The notes beneath the pieces were generated by a model. It did no database searches. It saw only the letters and a list, made by a program, of their open reading frames with translations, and was not told the DNA's origin. From assembly GCF_000003605.2 (NCBI RefSeq), contig NW_003107593.1, positions 126,540 to 154,239 on the forward strand: 27,700 bases of DNA, written 5' to 3'. The DNA is from Saccoglossus kowalevskii. Lineage: Eukaryota; Hemichordata; Enteropneusta; Harrimaniidae. Positions 12,421 to 24,593 of this stretch are shown piece after piece (within the stretch, counting starts at the first letter, position 1; each line of letters starts with the position of its first letter). The translations under genes and the position numbers were made by a program.

Positions 12421-12445
12421 TACTACTACTAATAATAATAATAAT
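12421..12445. repeat. TAC/TAA triplet microsatellite
   Basis: Three TAC units run into about five AAT/TAA units. This is ordinary simple-sequence repeat. Confidence 0.85.
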
Positions 12446-15400
12446 CGAACCAGAATATATATTGTTATCAGAGTGTCGCCTGAAAGCCTATTAATGAAAA
12501 TTACTCTACACGTGTTTGTTTTACTCCACAGTGTTGAAATAATTAGATTATGTGTCGATCATTATCGATTCAAATAATAGCTAGCTCATTTCACCCAGCA
12601 TCGGGTGTTCCTGTAACTCCAGCAATGTAATCGTAATTGTAAGTGTGCAGACGATATTGAATATCGCAGTGCCAATCCGACACTATCGCGTAGTATGCGG
12701 ATATTGTATTCCAGTAGACATACTTCGAACAATTTTAATCGCTTCTTTGTTACAGATAACCGTCTTCATGTTACTCATTCTTATATAAAATCATCCGATG
12801 ATGTCACTTCATGTTATACTAGTGGAATATTACATTGGTTATTCCGACAATTGTATAGTAGTAGAACTATATTGTAATTACACGTTATTTCGAAACGTGA
12901 CAACCCGTCTTAAAAGTATGCATGGTTTCCATTGACTATCAAGGACAGAAACCTTACATACTGTAAATTTAACGCAATCACCTTAGAAATATATTAGCAA
13001 AAAGGGGTACAAAATTGAATACAGGTTTTAGAATTAATCCGAAATGATGTGGAGGTACAAATACGATAGCCAACTAGACAGTGCATCAAGACACGGATAA
13101 AGCTTATCGAGTCTGGATCATTTCTAATGACAACAGAGCATACATTTTAGTAGCAGCTTAGTGAATTAATAAAAAATGAGTTCATCTAACTGCACCGTAC
13201 CTTATGACTGAAGATACATCGTGTATAACAACAATGTTAACACTACGCCAATATCATCGCACGTAGCTTACCCCTTTGAGGCAAATTGCGCTATCTTTCA
13301 TCACAAAATAATCCTAAATAATTTTCCCAATGTTTAAGCAGGAACTGTAGACAATAGGAAATGAATATCATTAAATGAGCAAAATCTTCCACCAACGAGT
13401 TAAATATTTAAATATCTAGCGAACGCTCAACGGCGTACTCTTATTTGTCATTGGGATAACCCCTGATTCTAATACAGTGACAGTGGGAAAATAACTAATA
13501 ACAAATCTGCTAAATAAACAGAGCAGTGTGAGATTCCACACCGACGATGAAAAAAATGTTCATATTCAAATATACTGAAATATTATTTTTAAATACATGA
13601 TGTTCTTATATGTATGAATTAAATTACTGATTCATACCGCGTATGTCATTTGCTGGCCTATAGTATGAAATATATGGTAGAAGGGTTGCGTCATTCTGTG
13701 TAACAGTGCAGAAACACCTGTCTGTGTTGTGGCCCTGGAGTATACGTGTTAGTTGTGTATGCGTGGAATAACATGAATCTATTAAGCGCACATCAGTTAC
13801 TGAACGTAATTACTGAAATGTTCAATTCACATACCAATCGTTTTCAGAAAGTCGTGACATGGGAGAATTCGACTGTCCTGTGATACGTATTAATACGCGT
13901 GTTTGATGAAAGGTTAATAAATTATGACGAATCACGTAAATTACCCCAAACATGGTTTCCATACTATTCACTTTCAAAACTGCAAAATTGACATCAATTT
14001 ATCCGGTTCGAATAGCACCCGCAATGGCCATTTGAAAATATATGCGTTGACGATGAATATTTTGAAAATGTGTAAATTTTGATAGTATATAGATTGTAAA
14101 CGAACATGTTTTCAACTGAAGCCTGTGAACGACAGTTCGTATAATGTTATGTTTATGTCTTCTTTAAATAAAATATTAATCCACATAAACAATATATTTA
14201 CGTTCATAATTTTTAAACTGGATAGGGAATAACATCTTTCCCGATTGGGTAAATATGTTTCACAAATTTCGATATCAGTTTACTGTATGTTTTTACTTTC
14301 TATTATATTATTTAAATAAACTGATATGAGCGTTATAAGCCATGCGCATTTAAATTTGTCACATGTCTATATCGCATTACTTACGCCACAACAAGTAATT
14401 TTTTTCTAATCGATGTGACATTTACTTTATGATGTCGATTTTTTTCTTCAGAAAACGATGCTAATTGATTTTTCTAATCCGCAATAAGTTTGAAATCAGG
14501 TGTACTATAATTTATCTAAACACTGGTGCACCATTCGGCACATGAAATATAATCATATAAGTCGTAAGAGGTTGCCGATAACAAACAACTATCATGATAC
14601 ATGTACACCCATGCCTACAGCCATTCAGAAAAGCGATCATGTTTCGGTTGATAACGAGCGCAGGACGTGGTGACTTACAATTCCTCGTACATAAAAGGCC
14701 GGCAAATACATCAATCATTAATGCCGTATTGAACGGACTACGTCGCCTGAAAGAAAGTAATTGCTACTGAAAATCAAAAAGCCACAAACGGCTTAGCGAG
14801 AAATATATCGCTGCGTGGCGTAATTGCCTTACTGACGCCATGTTAACAGGCACTGATATTAGAAGCACTGAGTAAGAGATTCTGTGCTCACCTAGCGCTT
14901 TCAACACATTCGGCTGTTCCCGGTAAAAATTGGGCTAAAGCCTGTTCTGAACGCTTCTGTTCCTGGTCGGAGCGATTACATTGCGATCTTGCGTGTATCG
15001 GGTTCTGTCCGGCGTTGGTTCTCCTCCGAGTGAGAGGATGGTGATTACTCACTGGCTGCTGAACGTGAGCAGGGCCGTAGAGTGCCGTCTAGGGTTCAGC
15101 TCTAAACCCACTGTTATGACAACTAGATCTGATCAAAAGTAAACAACACTTTGTAAATGTCAGAGACAGGCGATCCATTAGTAATGAAGCCTATGTTCCG
15201 TCTTACGTGTACTGGTATATGTGGGGCTGTCGTACTCAGCGCATCTTCCACGTGAGTGTATACGTAAGAACCCGACCAGCAACGCGCAGGCGTTAAGCTC
15301 TGTAATCATGGCAACCATGTGAATACGGCGCATAATCACTGTTTAAATTGGATAGTGTTTTATTTCCAGCCTAACCTTGTTGAAACAAAAGTGCACGGCG

Positions 15401-17230
15401 TATTGCGTGATTTCATTACAGTGAACTACCTCTATCAGCCGGCGACCTAACGTAAAACGTTGTAGTAGGTATCAAACGTTCTGGCATTTATAGTGATTCG
15501 ATTTAGACTAGGTCAGATGTCGGCGGAACATCATCTTCATCATCTTTGGCATCACCAGACCGTATCCATTCAATATTTAACAAAAGCAACCCTCAAGCAA
15601 ATTGTAAATTCCTATGTCTCGCTTTCCCTTATATATGTATATACGTCGTGACATCCTTTGTTTTTTTCCTCATCGTCTATGCAATGTTCGTGGGTGCAAT
15701 GAGTCGTGTTGGTAGCATGTTAACTAAATATCTTGCAACAGGTCCTGCCCATCTCTATTGTAATTGCTTGTTTTTTTTTTACTGAGATATATTCAAACGA
15801 TTTCGTAACTTGCAGACAATGGCTTGTCTTCCTTTTTACGTTTTGAATAAGCAATATTTTTGTTTTCTATTTAACTGGAGACGTCCAGTGACCGAAGAAC
15901 AAGTAAACACCTTTCTCGTACATAGCCCCTCGAAAGCTTGTTTGATACTATGTGTTTCGTAGACGCAGTCGTGCGCCAAACGGTACACACATACAAAACA
16001 CCAAATTCTTCGATTGATAACAACTCATCTTTAATTTTCCAGATATAATGTTCCGCCGTATTGCCTCTACGTATCATTCCTGAACAGATATAGAACCGTG
16101 CAAGCGGTCAATTTTACGGCTTTATTCGGGATTATTTCCACATCACACATCTTCTAAAATTGTGCACTTACATGAAATATTATTTCACATAACACCAAAG
16201 AAATGTATTCACAACGTTAACAAAATAGAAAGGGCAGTACAAATACCTCATCGCGCTCAGACAAAACTACGAAGCAAAGTTATCTTCGACTCCTCAAAGA
16301 TGCAAATTAATCATACACGTCGAGCGCAATTTCTGCCATTAGGGCCATTGTTGCATGCACACCCGTATTAATTATATATGTCCATAATAGCAAATTAATT
16401 ACATCATCCAAATAATGCTAGAATAATTAATATACTTAATATTTAAATTGAGATATTTTTTTGAAAGGCGCCATATTGTAACACGCGATTTTCTCGGCTT
16501 TTAGGAAACCAATCTGTATATACATACGAGTATTGCAACGCTACCCAAATTACATTAAAGGGCGACACGTGCGACATTTGTGTTGATAAACATTGATTTT
16601 CCCAGAATCCAATGCGTTTTCTAATGAAATCACGAGTACGAGTTTTGCCCAGGGCGCCACTTGCACTAGTTACCGCCAACGACTCCTTCGATACCTTCCA
16701 AGCACCCCAAAAAAATACATAATTGAAGCTTGTTGGTGTGCGCAACAGTCAAAGTCGCTATCTTTGTTTATTTGAGACCCATATCTCGCGCATGCGCGGC
16801 ACAAAGACTACCACCCTTTACGTATATATTTTAACAGCAAGGCATATTATATCAAAATTAGAAACTCAATGGTACATGTGCAGAATCCCTTTAGTATTTT
16901 AACAATCTCAACAGTTCGTTTGGAGTTAATAAATAATAAACAATCAACAGGCTTTGCACACAGCTTGGGAGCATTTCTACAGTTTGAATTCATTATCACG
17001 GGGATACATTTGCATGGATACATTTAATACGGTTCACAAAATCATCCAATATCCTTCAATATAAGAGAGAGTAAAATAAAACACATTTCAGAGACATTTT
17101 CTCCCGACAAAGCGCCGTGGTATTAAGCGTCATTTCACCCGGTGTCACATCAAATCATTCTACTTTAACCCGAGCCGTAGCTTTAATCACACCCATGTAC
17201 CCTGATGAGCGACGGTCATAGAGTAATTCC

Positions 17231-17248
17231 CTCTTACGTACGTGAGAG
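17231..17248. repeat. Near-perfect 18-bp palindrome
   Basis: CTCTTACGTACGTGAGAG matches its own reverse complement except at one symmetric pair (T/G). Such symmetry suggests a dimeric protein site or a small cruciform; no gene context supports either. Confidence 0.5.
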
Positions 17249-18987
17249 CCGACAAGCAGAGCCTCTGTAGAACAAAAAACCACGAGGATTATACTTCGCT
17301 CGTGACTGCGTTTGTTGAAGTGGCGTGATCTCATAGGACAGTTGGTATCACGTGCACCCCGGTTATCCGATGATCACCGTCTAGCGAATGAGGTTATCAT
17401 GATTGTGTCTCGCCGGCACATTTCCGTCCTTGTCTCTTTATCGTGCTTTAATAATGGGGACTACGCCGATTTTTATTCTCTCAAAATTATAAATCACTTT
17501 TATGTGATTCCACCAAAAGCAGCATTCTTCGGATCTGTTTTGGTAGTGAGGTAACAGGTAACTAGAATTTGGTTTATTTCCGAAAGTGACTTTTATGTAA
17601 ACGTGTTTTTATAGAACACGAACCGGCGTCCGTCGTGAACATTATTACGTCATCAGTTATCAAACAAACGATATCACGAGCCTACTTAGTCTGATTTAAT
17701 CATAATATGAGGTTTGTTACGTCTACTGTAGGAATTCGTCTCTTTTGTATGTGGTTTACCAACGGATACTACTCCCGATCCTATTCTATATTATACATTA
17801 GCTTTGGAGGCTATTTTGTTTTTGTTTCTTTGCTATGCCTGTTGTAAATAACAAACCATAAACCAGAATGCATCAATGATATGTAGCGATAAAGCAGAAA
17901 GTTTTCCCGTAATAATGTAGTACAACAGTTTTGCACAATTCCATGTATTTTTGTACGTCATATCTAAAAACGCAACGCTGATTGGTCACATAATCATCAC
18001 GTGGCATTATGCTAATCACTCAAGCATGGTGAGAGTAACATGTTAACTTATGTAATCCCAATCACTTGCGTGTGTGCAGTGTTTTTGACTAAATCTTAAA
18101 AATGGCTTTGTCGAAATAAAACAAAAACTATTTTAGGTATGATTTTTTGGAGAAAAAAACATGTTTAGAAAATACTGCCAATAAATTGTATCGAAATACG
18201 TCATATTCATCTTGCAATATAAGTAATACGAACCTCACCAGCAAGGTAAAACGTTATTATCCAAGATCATGTTCCCTGTTGGTGGGTAAACAATACGCTT
18301 CATCCCATTAGTAGGATAACAACGGTCTAGTCAGCCATTTTCAGACATTTTTTACACATATTTTACGACTTTTTCTATAATTTATTTCTTAACTTTACAT
18401 AATTTATATATCAATTCATATTAGTTACAAACATTATTAAACGCTGATCGAACGCAATGATCGATTGATTTGATTTTGAACTTGTAGAAATGTCTTTCAG
18501 AGGGAAATATGGCGTTGGGATACGTTAATCAAATAGCATGTTATCAAGCCTGACAATACCCAACAAATATTCTAGCTTTTGTCAAATCTCACGTGATACT
18601 TTGAAGCGACCACGCCGCTATAATATTTGTTTTTGGTCTGCTTTTACGTTCTATTTCACGCATATCGCGTGATCTCGCAGTGAACAGAAAAAGATCTAAT
18701 ACATCTGTTACAATAACGAGATATTATTAACAGTAAGACTGGTGTAAACGTAAAAAGCTGCTCAGTGCACGAAACGATAAAATGTATAGAACGTGCGCAA
18801 ACGATTTTAACCCCAATATATTACTTCGCTGCGAATTCCAGTGATTTGTGGAGAATTCATGGAAAATTGATACCATTAACGAAGCCCTTACTAAATTATT
18901 TGAACGTCACAACATTTATATGTTACCATTGAAGTTGCTGTTGAATTACTTGTCTGAATGAGACGTCCTCGTAAATAATTAATTAGA

Positions 18988-19010
18988 TTACGTAATGCAT
19001 GGTGACGTCA
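18988..19010. promoter_or_regulatory. Paired bZIP-type palindromes (TTACGTAA, TGACGTCA)
   Basis: TTACGTAA at 18988-18995 is the perfect PAR-bZIP/E4BP4-type palindrome, and TGACGTCA at 19003-19010 is a full cAMP-response element. They lie seven bases apart, about 140 bp upstream of duplicated segment A. The pairing suggests a bZIP-responsive enhancer; there is no recognisable gene start beside it. Confidence 0.4.
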
Positions 19011-19150
19011 TTTCCAAACTACATCATTCTGTTTTACGGAGTAACTCGCATGGTTACTACTTACGTCTAGGGGCAAAGGTATTGCCTTAGTGGAGACATA
19101 TATTGCTGTTACAAATATGTGCATCATTCAGGAATGATCTCTACCTGAGC

Positions 19151-19945
19151 AGTATAATTATAAATTCATTTGTACCACTGAATTGTCATCAGCAAATTCT
19201 AAGAAAACGACTTTACCATATATTAAGTTAATTTACTCTTTTCGAAATGAACGCGTAGTTGCAGTTTGTATATCAAGTACTGATTAAGGTGAACTTTGAT
19301 TTGCACTATAATCACGAGAGCATGAAGCCAACTACAATTCATCTGTATTTGTGTGAATATTATCTTTTGCTGCTACGACGATAAATTGACATAACGATTC
19401 CCCTTTTAATTGAACTCAGCGTATAGCAAGTCGACGCTTCTAACGCAAAATGTGTGAAATCATCCTTTGCTGATCCGCCATCAATTTTGTTTTCCTCAAT
19501 GCTGTGTAATGGAATGGAATGAAATGAAATAAAAATAGCCTCCACAAATTGATTTTCAAGCTTCGTATCCATCATCTGTTAAATACGTAGGCAATCATAC
19601 TGTGGTGAACCAAGCGGCACTTTGTTACTGCACTCAACGCTGCCCGTATGGAGCGTAGAATTAATAATTTGTATTGACTGTATTCAGGTGTCTATAATGG
19701 ATACAGAAATCAGAAACAGGTGCCGTGTCAAAGGTGAAAGTAATTATACGAGAATTGAAAAAGTTTAATGTTTATTAGGTTGAGTGATAAAAAATTAACC
19801 TCAGCGTACCAATCAAGGTTTTAATAGCTAATATAAAATGATCTTGACATAGAGAGCAATATTTAGTTTTGTCAATGTTATTTGCTCGAATGAAAAGTAT
19901 TATACCCACTGCTTTTAATCGCAATAACGTGACTAAAATCTACTA
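19151..19945. repeat. Diverged direct repeat, copy A
   Basis: This segment aligns with 21185-22152 in the same orientation at an offset of about 2.03 kb. Shared landmarks in order: TCATTTGTA.CACTGAAT, CTTTGATTTGCACTATAATC, the conserved core (19478-19617), ACTGCACTCAACG, TATTCAGGTGTCTAT, ATACAGAAATCAGAA.CAGGTG, and AATGATCTTGACA. Flank identity by eye is roughly 75-80% with several indels; the core is about 95%. The minus-strand frame at 19360-19575 crosses the core but is broken in the other copy by a 4-bp indel, so coding is unlikely. Confidence 0.85.
19478..19617. repeat. Highly conserved core of copy A
   Basis: This 140-bp block matches 21517-21652 with about six substitutions and one 4-bp gap. 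Within it about 70 bp, from TAAAAATAGCCTCC through GCAATCATACTG, carries a single mismatch. It includes a GGAAT/GAAAT pentamer-like run (19510-19530). It is much better preserved than the rest of the duplication. Confidence 0.8.
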
Positions 19946-21184
19946 TTTATTACAGGGATAATATTAACTATACAACACAAGTACATTACACAACATAGTC
20001 AAATCAGAAAGAAAAAGGATATATGAACTCATACAAGGGTGACAGGTGTTTCTTGAAGAGTGATCTGAGCACATCCTGTTTCACATGTGTTACTCGCATA
20101 TTCTGCATGTCTGACTTTTCCTGATAGACCATATGTCAGTGTGAGCAATGTGTATGGTTTTAACTTAATTCTGTGTAGGGTTCTCTGTCTTCTTCTGTCA
20201 TCTTTAGAGCGTATGACACAAACAGGAATATTTGTTTTTTTGTCAAAAACCGCTTAGATTACTTTGTTTATTGTGTACTGGGACAGACATTTTTGGTATT
20301 TCCACAGAAAGAAGAACATCACGGTCCTGCACTCTTTTATGAATTTCTGAGTTAGATTGTTATATAACAAGTCTCTATTGTTGTGTCTTGCAAACTGGAG
20401 CTTATTGGTTCGAATTCCTCACTAGGCAAGTTGGGAGTTTTCACTAGAGATAGTTGTTCTGACATTTTTTCCCTGATTTCAAATATCAAAATGGCACAGT
20501 ACATGATAAGAATCACATGACAATTCGATGGTCTCCAACAGCAACGAAATCACCCATCACTAATCATACACCGAGGGCATGGAAGCAATGACTCATAACA
20601 CAATACCCAACCATTCACATGCAAATACAGTGAACCAATTAGTCTAGCACACATTTCCAGTTGATTGCCAACACACCTTTTTACAACACTATTGCAACAT
20701 TTAGTTTAATAGATATTGTAATTAAAATGACTAAGAGAAATGTACCACACATGACAGATACAATTTCACATCGCTGAGCCCTAGCCCCGGTGTATGATTA
20801 ACAGAGCACTTGTCAGGTTTCGTAAAACCAGCATTGTCGCCAAAACCACGCATCCAAAGACTACCATTTTTTAAAAACTGAAATGTACTTATGCATATTG
20901 CCTGCTAAATTGCAGACTGGATGGGACAAGTGGTTCTGGGGGATTTAAAAACGTTTAATGGCATTTAGGGGAAAATAATTATATTGAAAAAAACGTTTTT
21001 TTATTTTCGTTATTGATAGAAAACATGTCATATCACGTGACCAATTGCCAAATAATGTTCAAACTTGAATGTACTGAATACAGTATAAGTACCAGATTTC
21101 AGAGTAATAGTGGTTCTAAAGAAAATTTAAAAGCATTTTAAATGTCATTATTTCATATTCGGGAAAATGGTTCGTACGTACACA
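19946..21184. other. Spacer between the duplicated segments
   Basis: This interval is not repeated after copy B, so the arrangement is not a simple tandem duplication of a 2-kb unit. On the minus strand several open stretches lie in different frames between 20032 and 20520, the longest about 75 codons. None gives a recognisable domain and chance explains their length. A pol III B-box-like GGTTCGAATTCC occurs at 20407-20418, but no A box or tRNA fold could be drawn around it. Confidence 0.5.
20987..21002. repeat. 16-bp A/T palindrome
   Basis: Seven As, CG and seven Ts form a perfect palindrome. TCACGTGA follows at 21033-21040. Confidence 0.7.
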
Positions 21185-22152
21185 GTAGTTATGTAATCAT
21201 TTGTATCACTGAATCACCATCAGCAGATACTAAGAAAAAACCTTTGCCGTTAATTAAATTTATATTTTTTTCGAAAGATGCGCCGTGTATATCAAGAACT
21301 GATCAAGGCGAGCTTTGATTTGCACTATAATCACAAGAGCATGGAGTAAACAACAGTTGATCTGTATTTCTGAGAACGGCTTTTTTTTCTTAGTTGTCCT
21401 GTCGTAAAATAGGCATGACGATTGCCCTGTAATTGACCCCAGCATAGTAATTTCCAGTCATCCATTCTAATACAAAATGTGGGAAAGCGTCATATGTTGA
21501 TCTGCAGTTTTTGATGCCATCAATTTAGTTTCCCTCAATACTGTGTAATGGAATGGAAATGAAATAAAAATAGCCTCCACAAATTAATTTTCAAGCTTCG
21601 TATCCATCATCTGTTAAATACGTAGGCAATCATACTGCGGTGAACCATGCGGTATTTTTTTTACTGCACTCAACGGCTCTCGCTGATCGTATGGTGGATG
21701 GAGTTAGAATTTATAAAATATAAATGCTAAGTGGTTGACTGGACGATTACTTTCAGCGTATTCAGGTGTCTATTGTGAATACAGAAATCAGAAGCAGGTG
21801 CTGTGTCAAAAGTGAAAGTATTTATACAAGAACGGAAATACGTTCTATGTTTTTACATAACGTTGAGTAATATGACATTGTCATTACAAAGGATCCGTTA
21901 TAGATCAAACAAATTTTCAAATACATCGTACATGGTTTTGGTCACATAGACCAATTAGTCTAGGGGTAAAAGTGGAATAACTGATATTGAATGAAAAGGT
22001 TTAGGGTGACACCTTTGGCCTACTGTTAATATAGAAATCATTGCCATGACCAATGATCTTGACACAGAGAATGACATACGCTGTTGTCATTTTTATGTGC
22101 TCAATGAAAACGCATTATACCATACTTTTAATTACCTTGGCGAAATTCACAT
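21185..22152. repeat. Diverged direct repeat, copy B
   Basis: Second copy of the segment at 19151-19945. It carries about 170 extra bases between the AGAAATCAGAAGCAGGTG part and the AATGATCTTGACA part (roughly 21875-22045), and smaller insertions near 21700-21760. Homology fades after about 22152. The two copies and their 1.24-kb spacer have the geometry of a short element with long terminal direct repeats, but no TG...CA ends, primer-binding site or polypurine tract could be assigned. Confidence 0.85.
21517..21652. repeat. Highly conserved core of copy B
   Basis: Counterpart of 19478-19617, about 95% identical and 4 bp shorter in the GAAAT-like run. The indel shifts every frame, which argues against protein coding as the cause of conservation. 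Confidence 0.8.
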
Positions 22153-22288
22153 ATTCGGTGAATAAACATGAATAAGGTTAGTATATACGTACATCTAATG
22201 CAAGTTATACCCGTTGTGATTCGTTAATGTAATGATAATTTAATGGTAGTTTACCAGAGACTGTATTACGACAAATGTCAATGTCTAT

Positions 22289-22313
22289 TATATATATATA
22301 TATATATATATAT
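22289..22313. repeat. (TA)n microsatellite
   Basis: An uninterrupted TA run of about 12 units. Confidence 0.95.
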
Positions 22314-23245
22314 GCAGTTGTCAACGAATAGTATAACTATAAAGTAAATAACAAAAATTGTAATCGCATTTGTTTTATTACTATTCAAAAACGAACACAA
22401 ATGAAGCGAATTTAAAACATAATTAGTGTGCACCAAACGTTGGCATAGTTACATGTACAGTAACTGACAAAGGCTGGCCTGATTAAATAATTAATTGACG
22501 ATTAACAAATATTGAAAATTACAATGTCAATTTTCGGCTTAAATTTGGATAAAGGAAATATAATCCGCTAGTGTAGAATAAAACAAGATAGTAAATACTG
22601 TGACAATACATTTTGGGTTAAAAAAACATGTTTTAGATACTTAAACTGTTTATTCACTGCCACCTATCCCAGAAAATTTATTAAATGCGCTTTAACAATG
22701 TTCGCATTATTTCTATTTAACACCGAATGTTCAAACTTTTGCGACCTCCATTGTTGTCGTGAGTGTATTGAAACGATAGATGGATGTTAATATGTTATCA
22801 TTGTTCTATGGTGATATATGATTATAATCATCCACGCGACATTTATAATAGCTGACACATCGGGCAATTAATTTCGGGTTTCACCGTTTCAGTATACTTG
22901 TCTCTTTTCTATCGACCTTACCTCTACGATTTTAATGCACAGAAAGTGCGACGATCAACATAAACTCGATAAAAAGCCCCTTTTTTACAAATACTGTTTT
23001 TAATAACAGTATATATTTTAATCCATCCAATCAATTATTATGAATATATGCAACCCTACAATCCATGGTATGTACACGGGCCATTTACTTATTTGACTGT
23101 TGAAATAATACCGATTGTGAGAACGAAATCTAACGAGTGCATTGTCGATTCTAACTGGTCACAATAAATCTATCAATATTCTTTTTAAATTTCCTATACA
23201 TAAAATTAAACGAAATGTTGATTGGCTATTTTAAAAAAAATGTTG

Positions 23246-23261
23246 TTTTTTTTAAAAAAAA
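23246..23261. repeat. T8A8 palindrome
   Basis: Eight Ts followed by eight As. A similar T4A8 block lies just upstream (23229-23240). Confidence 0.75.
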
Positions 23262-24004
23262 CGCTACAACAATGTTTTAGTGACATTAACTCACATTGAA
23301 AGCACGTGACTGTTCAAAACCTATCATCATTTAGATGACCTTTAAATTAACCCAAACAAAAATGAATACAGAAAGTAAAATTCTTGTGTCGATCAAGGGA
23401 GGGAGATGTTGAGATATAAAGTAAATTGTGCAATCTAAGGCAACATGGATATTTGTAATATAGTTGTATTTGACACTGAAGCCCAGAATAAGCTAAAAAC
23501 ATAAAATGTGTAATACAAGTGTGTATATTTCACAAGCATATATCCTATTCTTAAATCCGCACATTTAATTATGAGTGCGCAAAATATCTACAACCTAACT
23601 GTTCTCGACGACAAAGCTTGTTGTTCGGAAGATTATATATCGACGTGCTGGAACACTCGACTTCACGTGAATAGCGCCACCAACTCCTTGAGTGTTTGTT
23701 GTTTACTAACTTATTTTAAGAGCATTCATATCCCGCTATATATCTCTCATTAACAGTCGGTATTACCAGCATGTTACGATGTATATAACGATTTGGGGAT
23801 GGTACCTTTAAGTCGGAGGGTAACTCTAAGATATCGAGTATTGTTGTCATTATATTTATTGTTATGTTTTCTATCAATAACATAAATAAAAAGTATATCA
23901 CGTCACCTAACTTTTTTCGATATAATTAATTTTATCCCCTAAATGCCTTTAAACGATTTTAAACAATAAGGGTTACTGAAACTCACAATCATATCATGTG
24001 CCTA

Positions 24005-24025
24005 ATATATATATATATATATATA
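24005..24025. repeat. (AT)n microsatellite
   Basis: An uninterrupted AT run of about 10 units. Confidence 0.95.
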
Positions 24026-24430
24026 GTATCATGATAATTTGCATATTATCAACTGACCACAATATATTTACTGTTTACAAGTCATTGCCTAGCAAACAAC
24101 GTGGGAGAGCAACATGTATGTGACTCTCTATCATTATAGTGACAGCTAACACTGCTAAAGCTAAACCTATTATATTACCCTGGTGATTTCTTGGAAACTG
24201 GTTAACTGATTTGAATATATAAATGAGTGGAGTCTCTAATTGCGGAGGTGAAGCCAACCAAACACTCAGCAACAGCCGTGGTCCACTATTTTTTTTTTTT
24301 TAAATCCTAAAATTTGCTATAAATTATATTTCCTTGAAAGGTCTTATACCCGCTACTAAATACCTTCGCTGGACGTTTATACCGTTTACCTAATAAAATT
24401 TACACAAATGCAGCGATGGTGTGTTTACCT

Positions 24431-24593
24431 TTAAAGCGGGAGGGTCGTCACCTACTCACGCGTGGGAATTGAGTCCCAAGCGACATAACAACACACGCTA
24501 AAACGCAAAGGCTCATGGGTAGACGCTTGTTTGTAAACAATGACACGCTATGACCATCTGACGCATGCGCAGGTAACGATTCCCCCGCTTTAA
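24431..24593. mobile_element. MITE-like element with TTAA ends
   Basis: A TTAA at 24431-24434 and another at 24590-24593 bound a 155-bp interior whose two ends are inverted repeats. The left end reads AGCGGGAGGGTCGTCACCT and continues to ACGCGT. The reverse complement of the right end reads AGCGGGGGAATCGTTACCT and continues to ATGCGT. Over 29 bp the arms agree at 22 positions, and six of the seven differences are transitions. A TTAA duplication is the target-site signature of piggyBac-type elements, so this may be a non-autonomous relative, although the arm start (AGCGGG) is not the usual CCC. The interior is GC-richer than the surroundings and encodes nothing. An NRF1-like site (ACGCATGCGC, 24561-24570) falls inside the right arm. 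Confidence 0.6.

Larger units (their letters stand above)
9429..19150. other. Long gene-free stretch with scattered motifs
   Basis: About 9.7 kb in which I recognise no gene, rRNA, tRNA or transposase remnant. The GC-richer part at 14.7-15.3 kb was read in several frames without finding a domain. Features of note are listed separately: palindromes at 12031-12046, 12330-12346 and 17231-17248, a triplet microsatellite at 12421-12445, and a bZIP-type pair at 18988-19010. A YY1-like AAAATGGCGGC on the minus strand sits at 10806-10816, an NRF1-like GCGCATGCGC at 16788-16797, and an inverted CCAAT box (17981-17985) with CACGTG (17998-18003) near 18.0 kb. Confidence 0.5.
22153..24430. other. Gene-free stretch
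   Basis: No gene recognised. It contains two TA microsatellites, a T8A8 palindrome, a 13-base T run at 24289-24301, TCACGTGA at 23663-23670, and a purine-rich AAGGGAGGGAGA followed by TG at 23398-23411. That last arrangement resembles the polypurine tract and start of a 3' LTR, but no LTR end or pol remnant was found, so no element is called. Confidence 0.5.

Noticed and set aside
19170-19200. Minus-strand FADDN, resembling a reverse transcriptase YADD motif
   Set aside because: The frame is closed by stops within about 20 codons on both sides, copy B reads SADGD, and no other reverse transcriptase motif is present.
20346-20430. tRNA-like B box GGTTCGAATTCC
   Set aside because: It has one extra base relative to the consensus, no A box at proper spacing, and no cloverleaf could be drawn.
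20032-20520. Several minus-strand open stretches in changing frames that look protein-like
   Set aside because: Unlike the 4.4-5.2 kb fossil, no ordered family motifs appear, and about 16 stop-free runs of 75 or more codons are expected by chance in the window.
23398-23420. Purine tract followed by TG, like a 3' LTR start
   Set aside because: No LTR end, target duplication or pol remnant was found.
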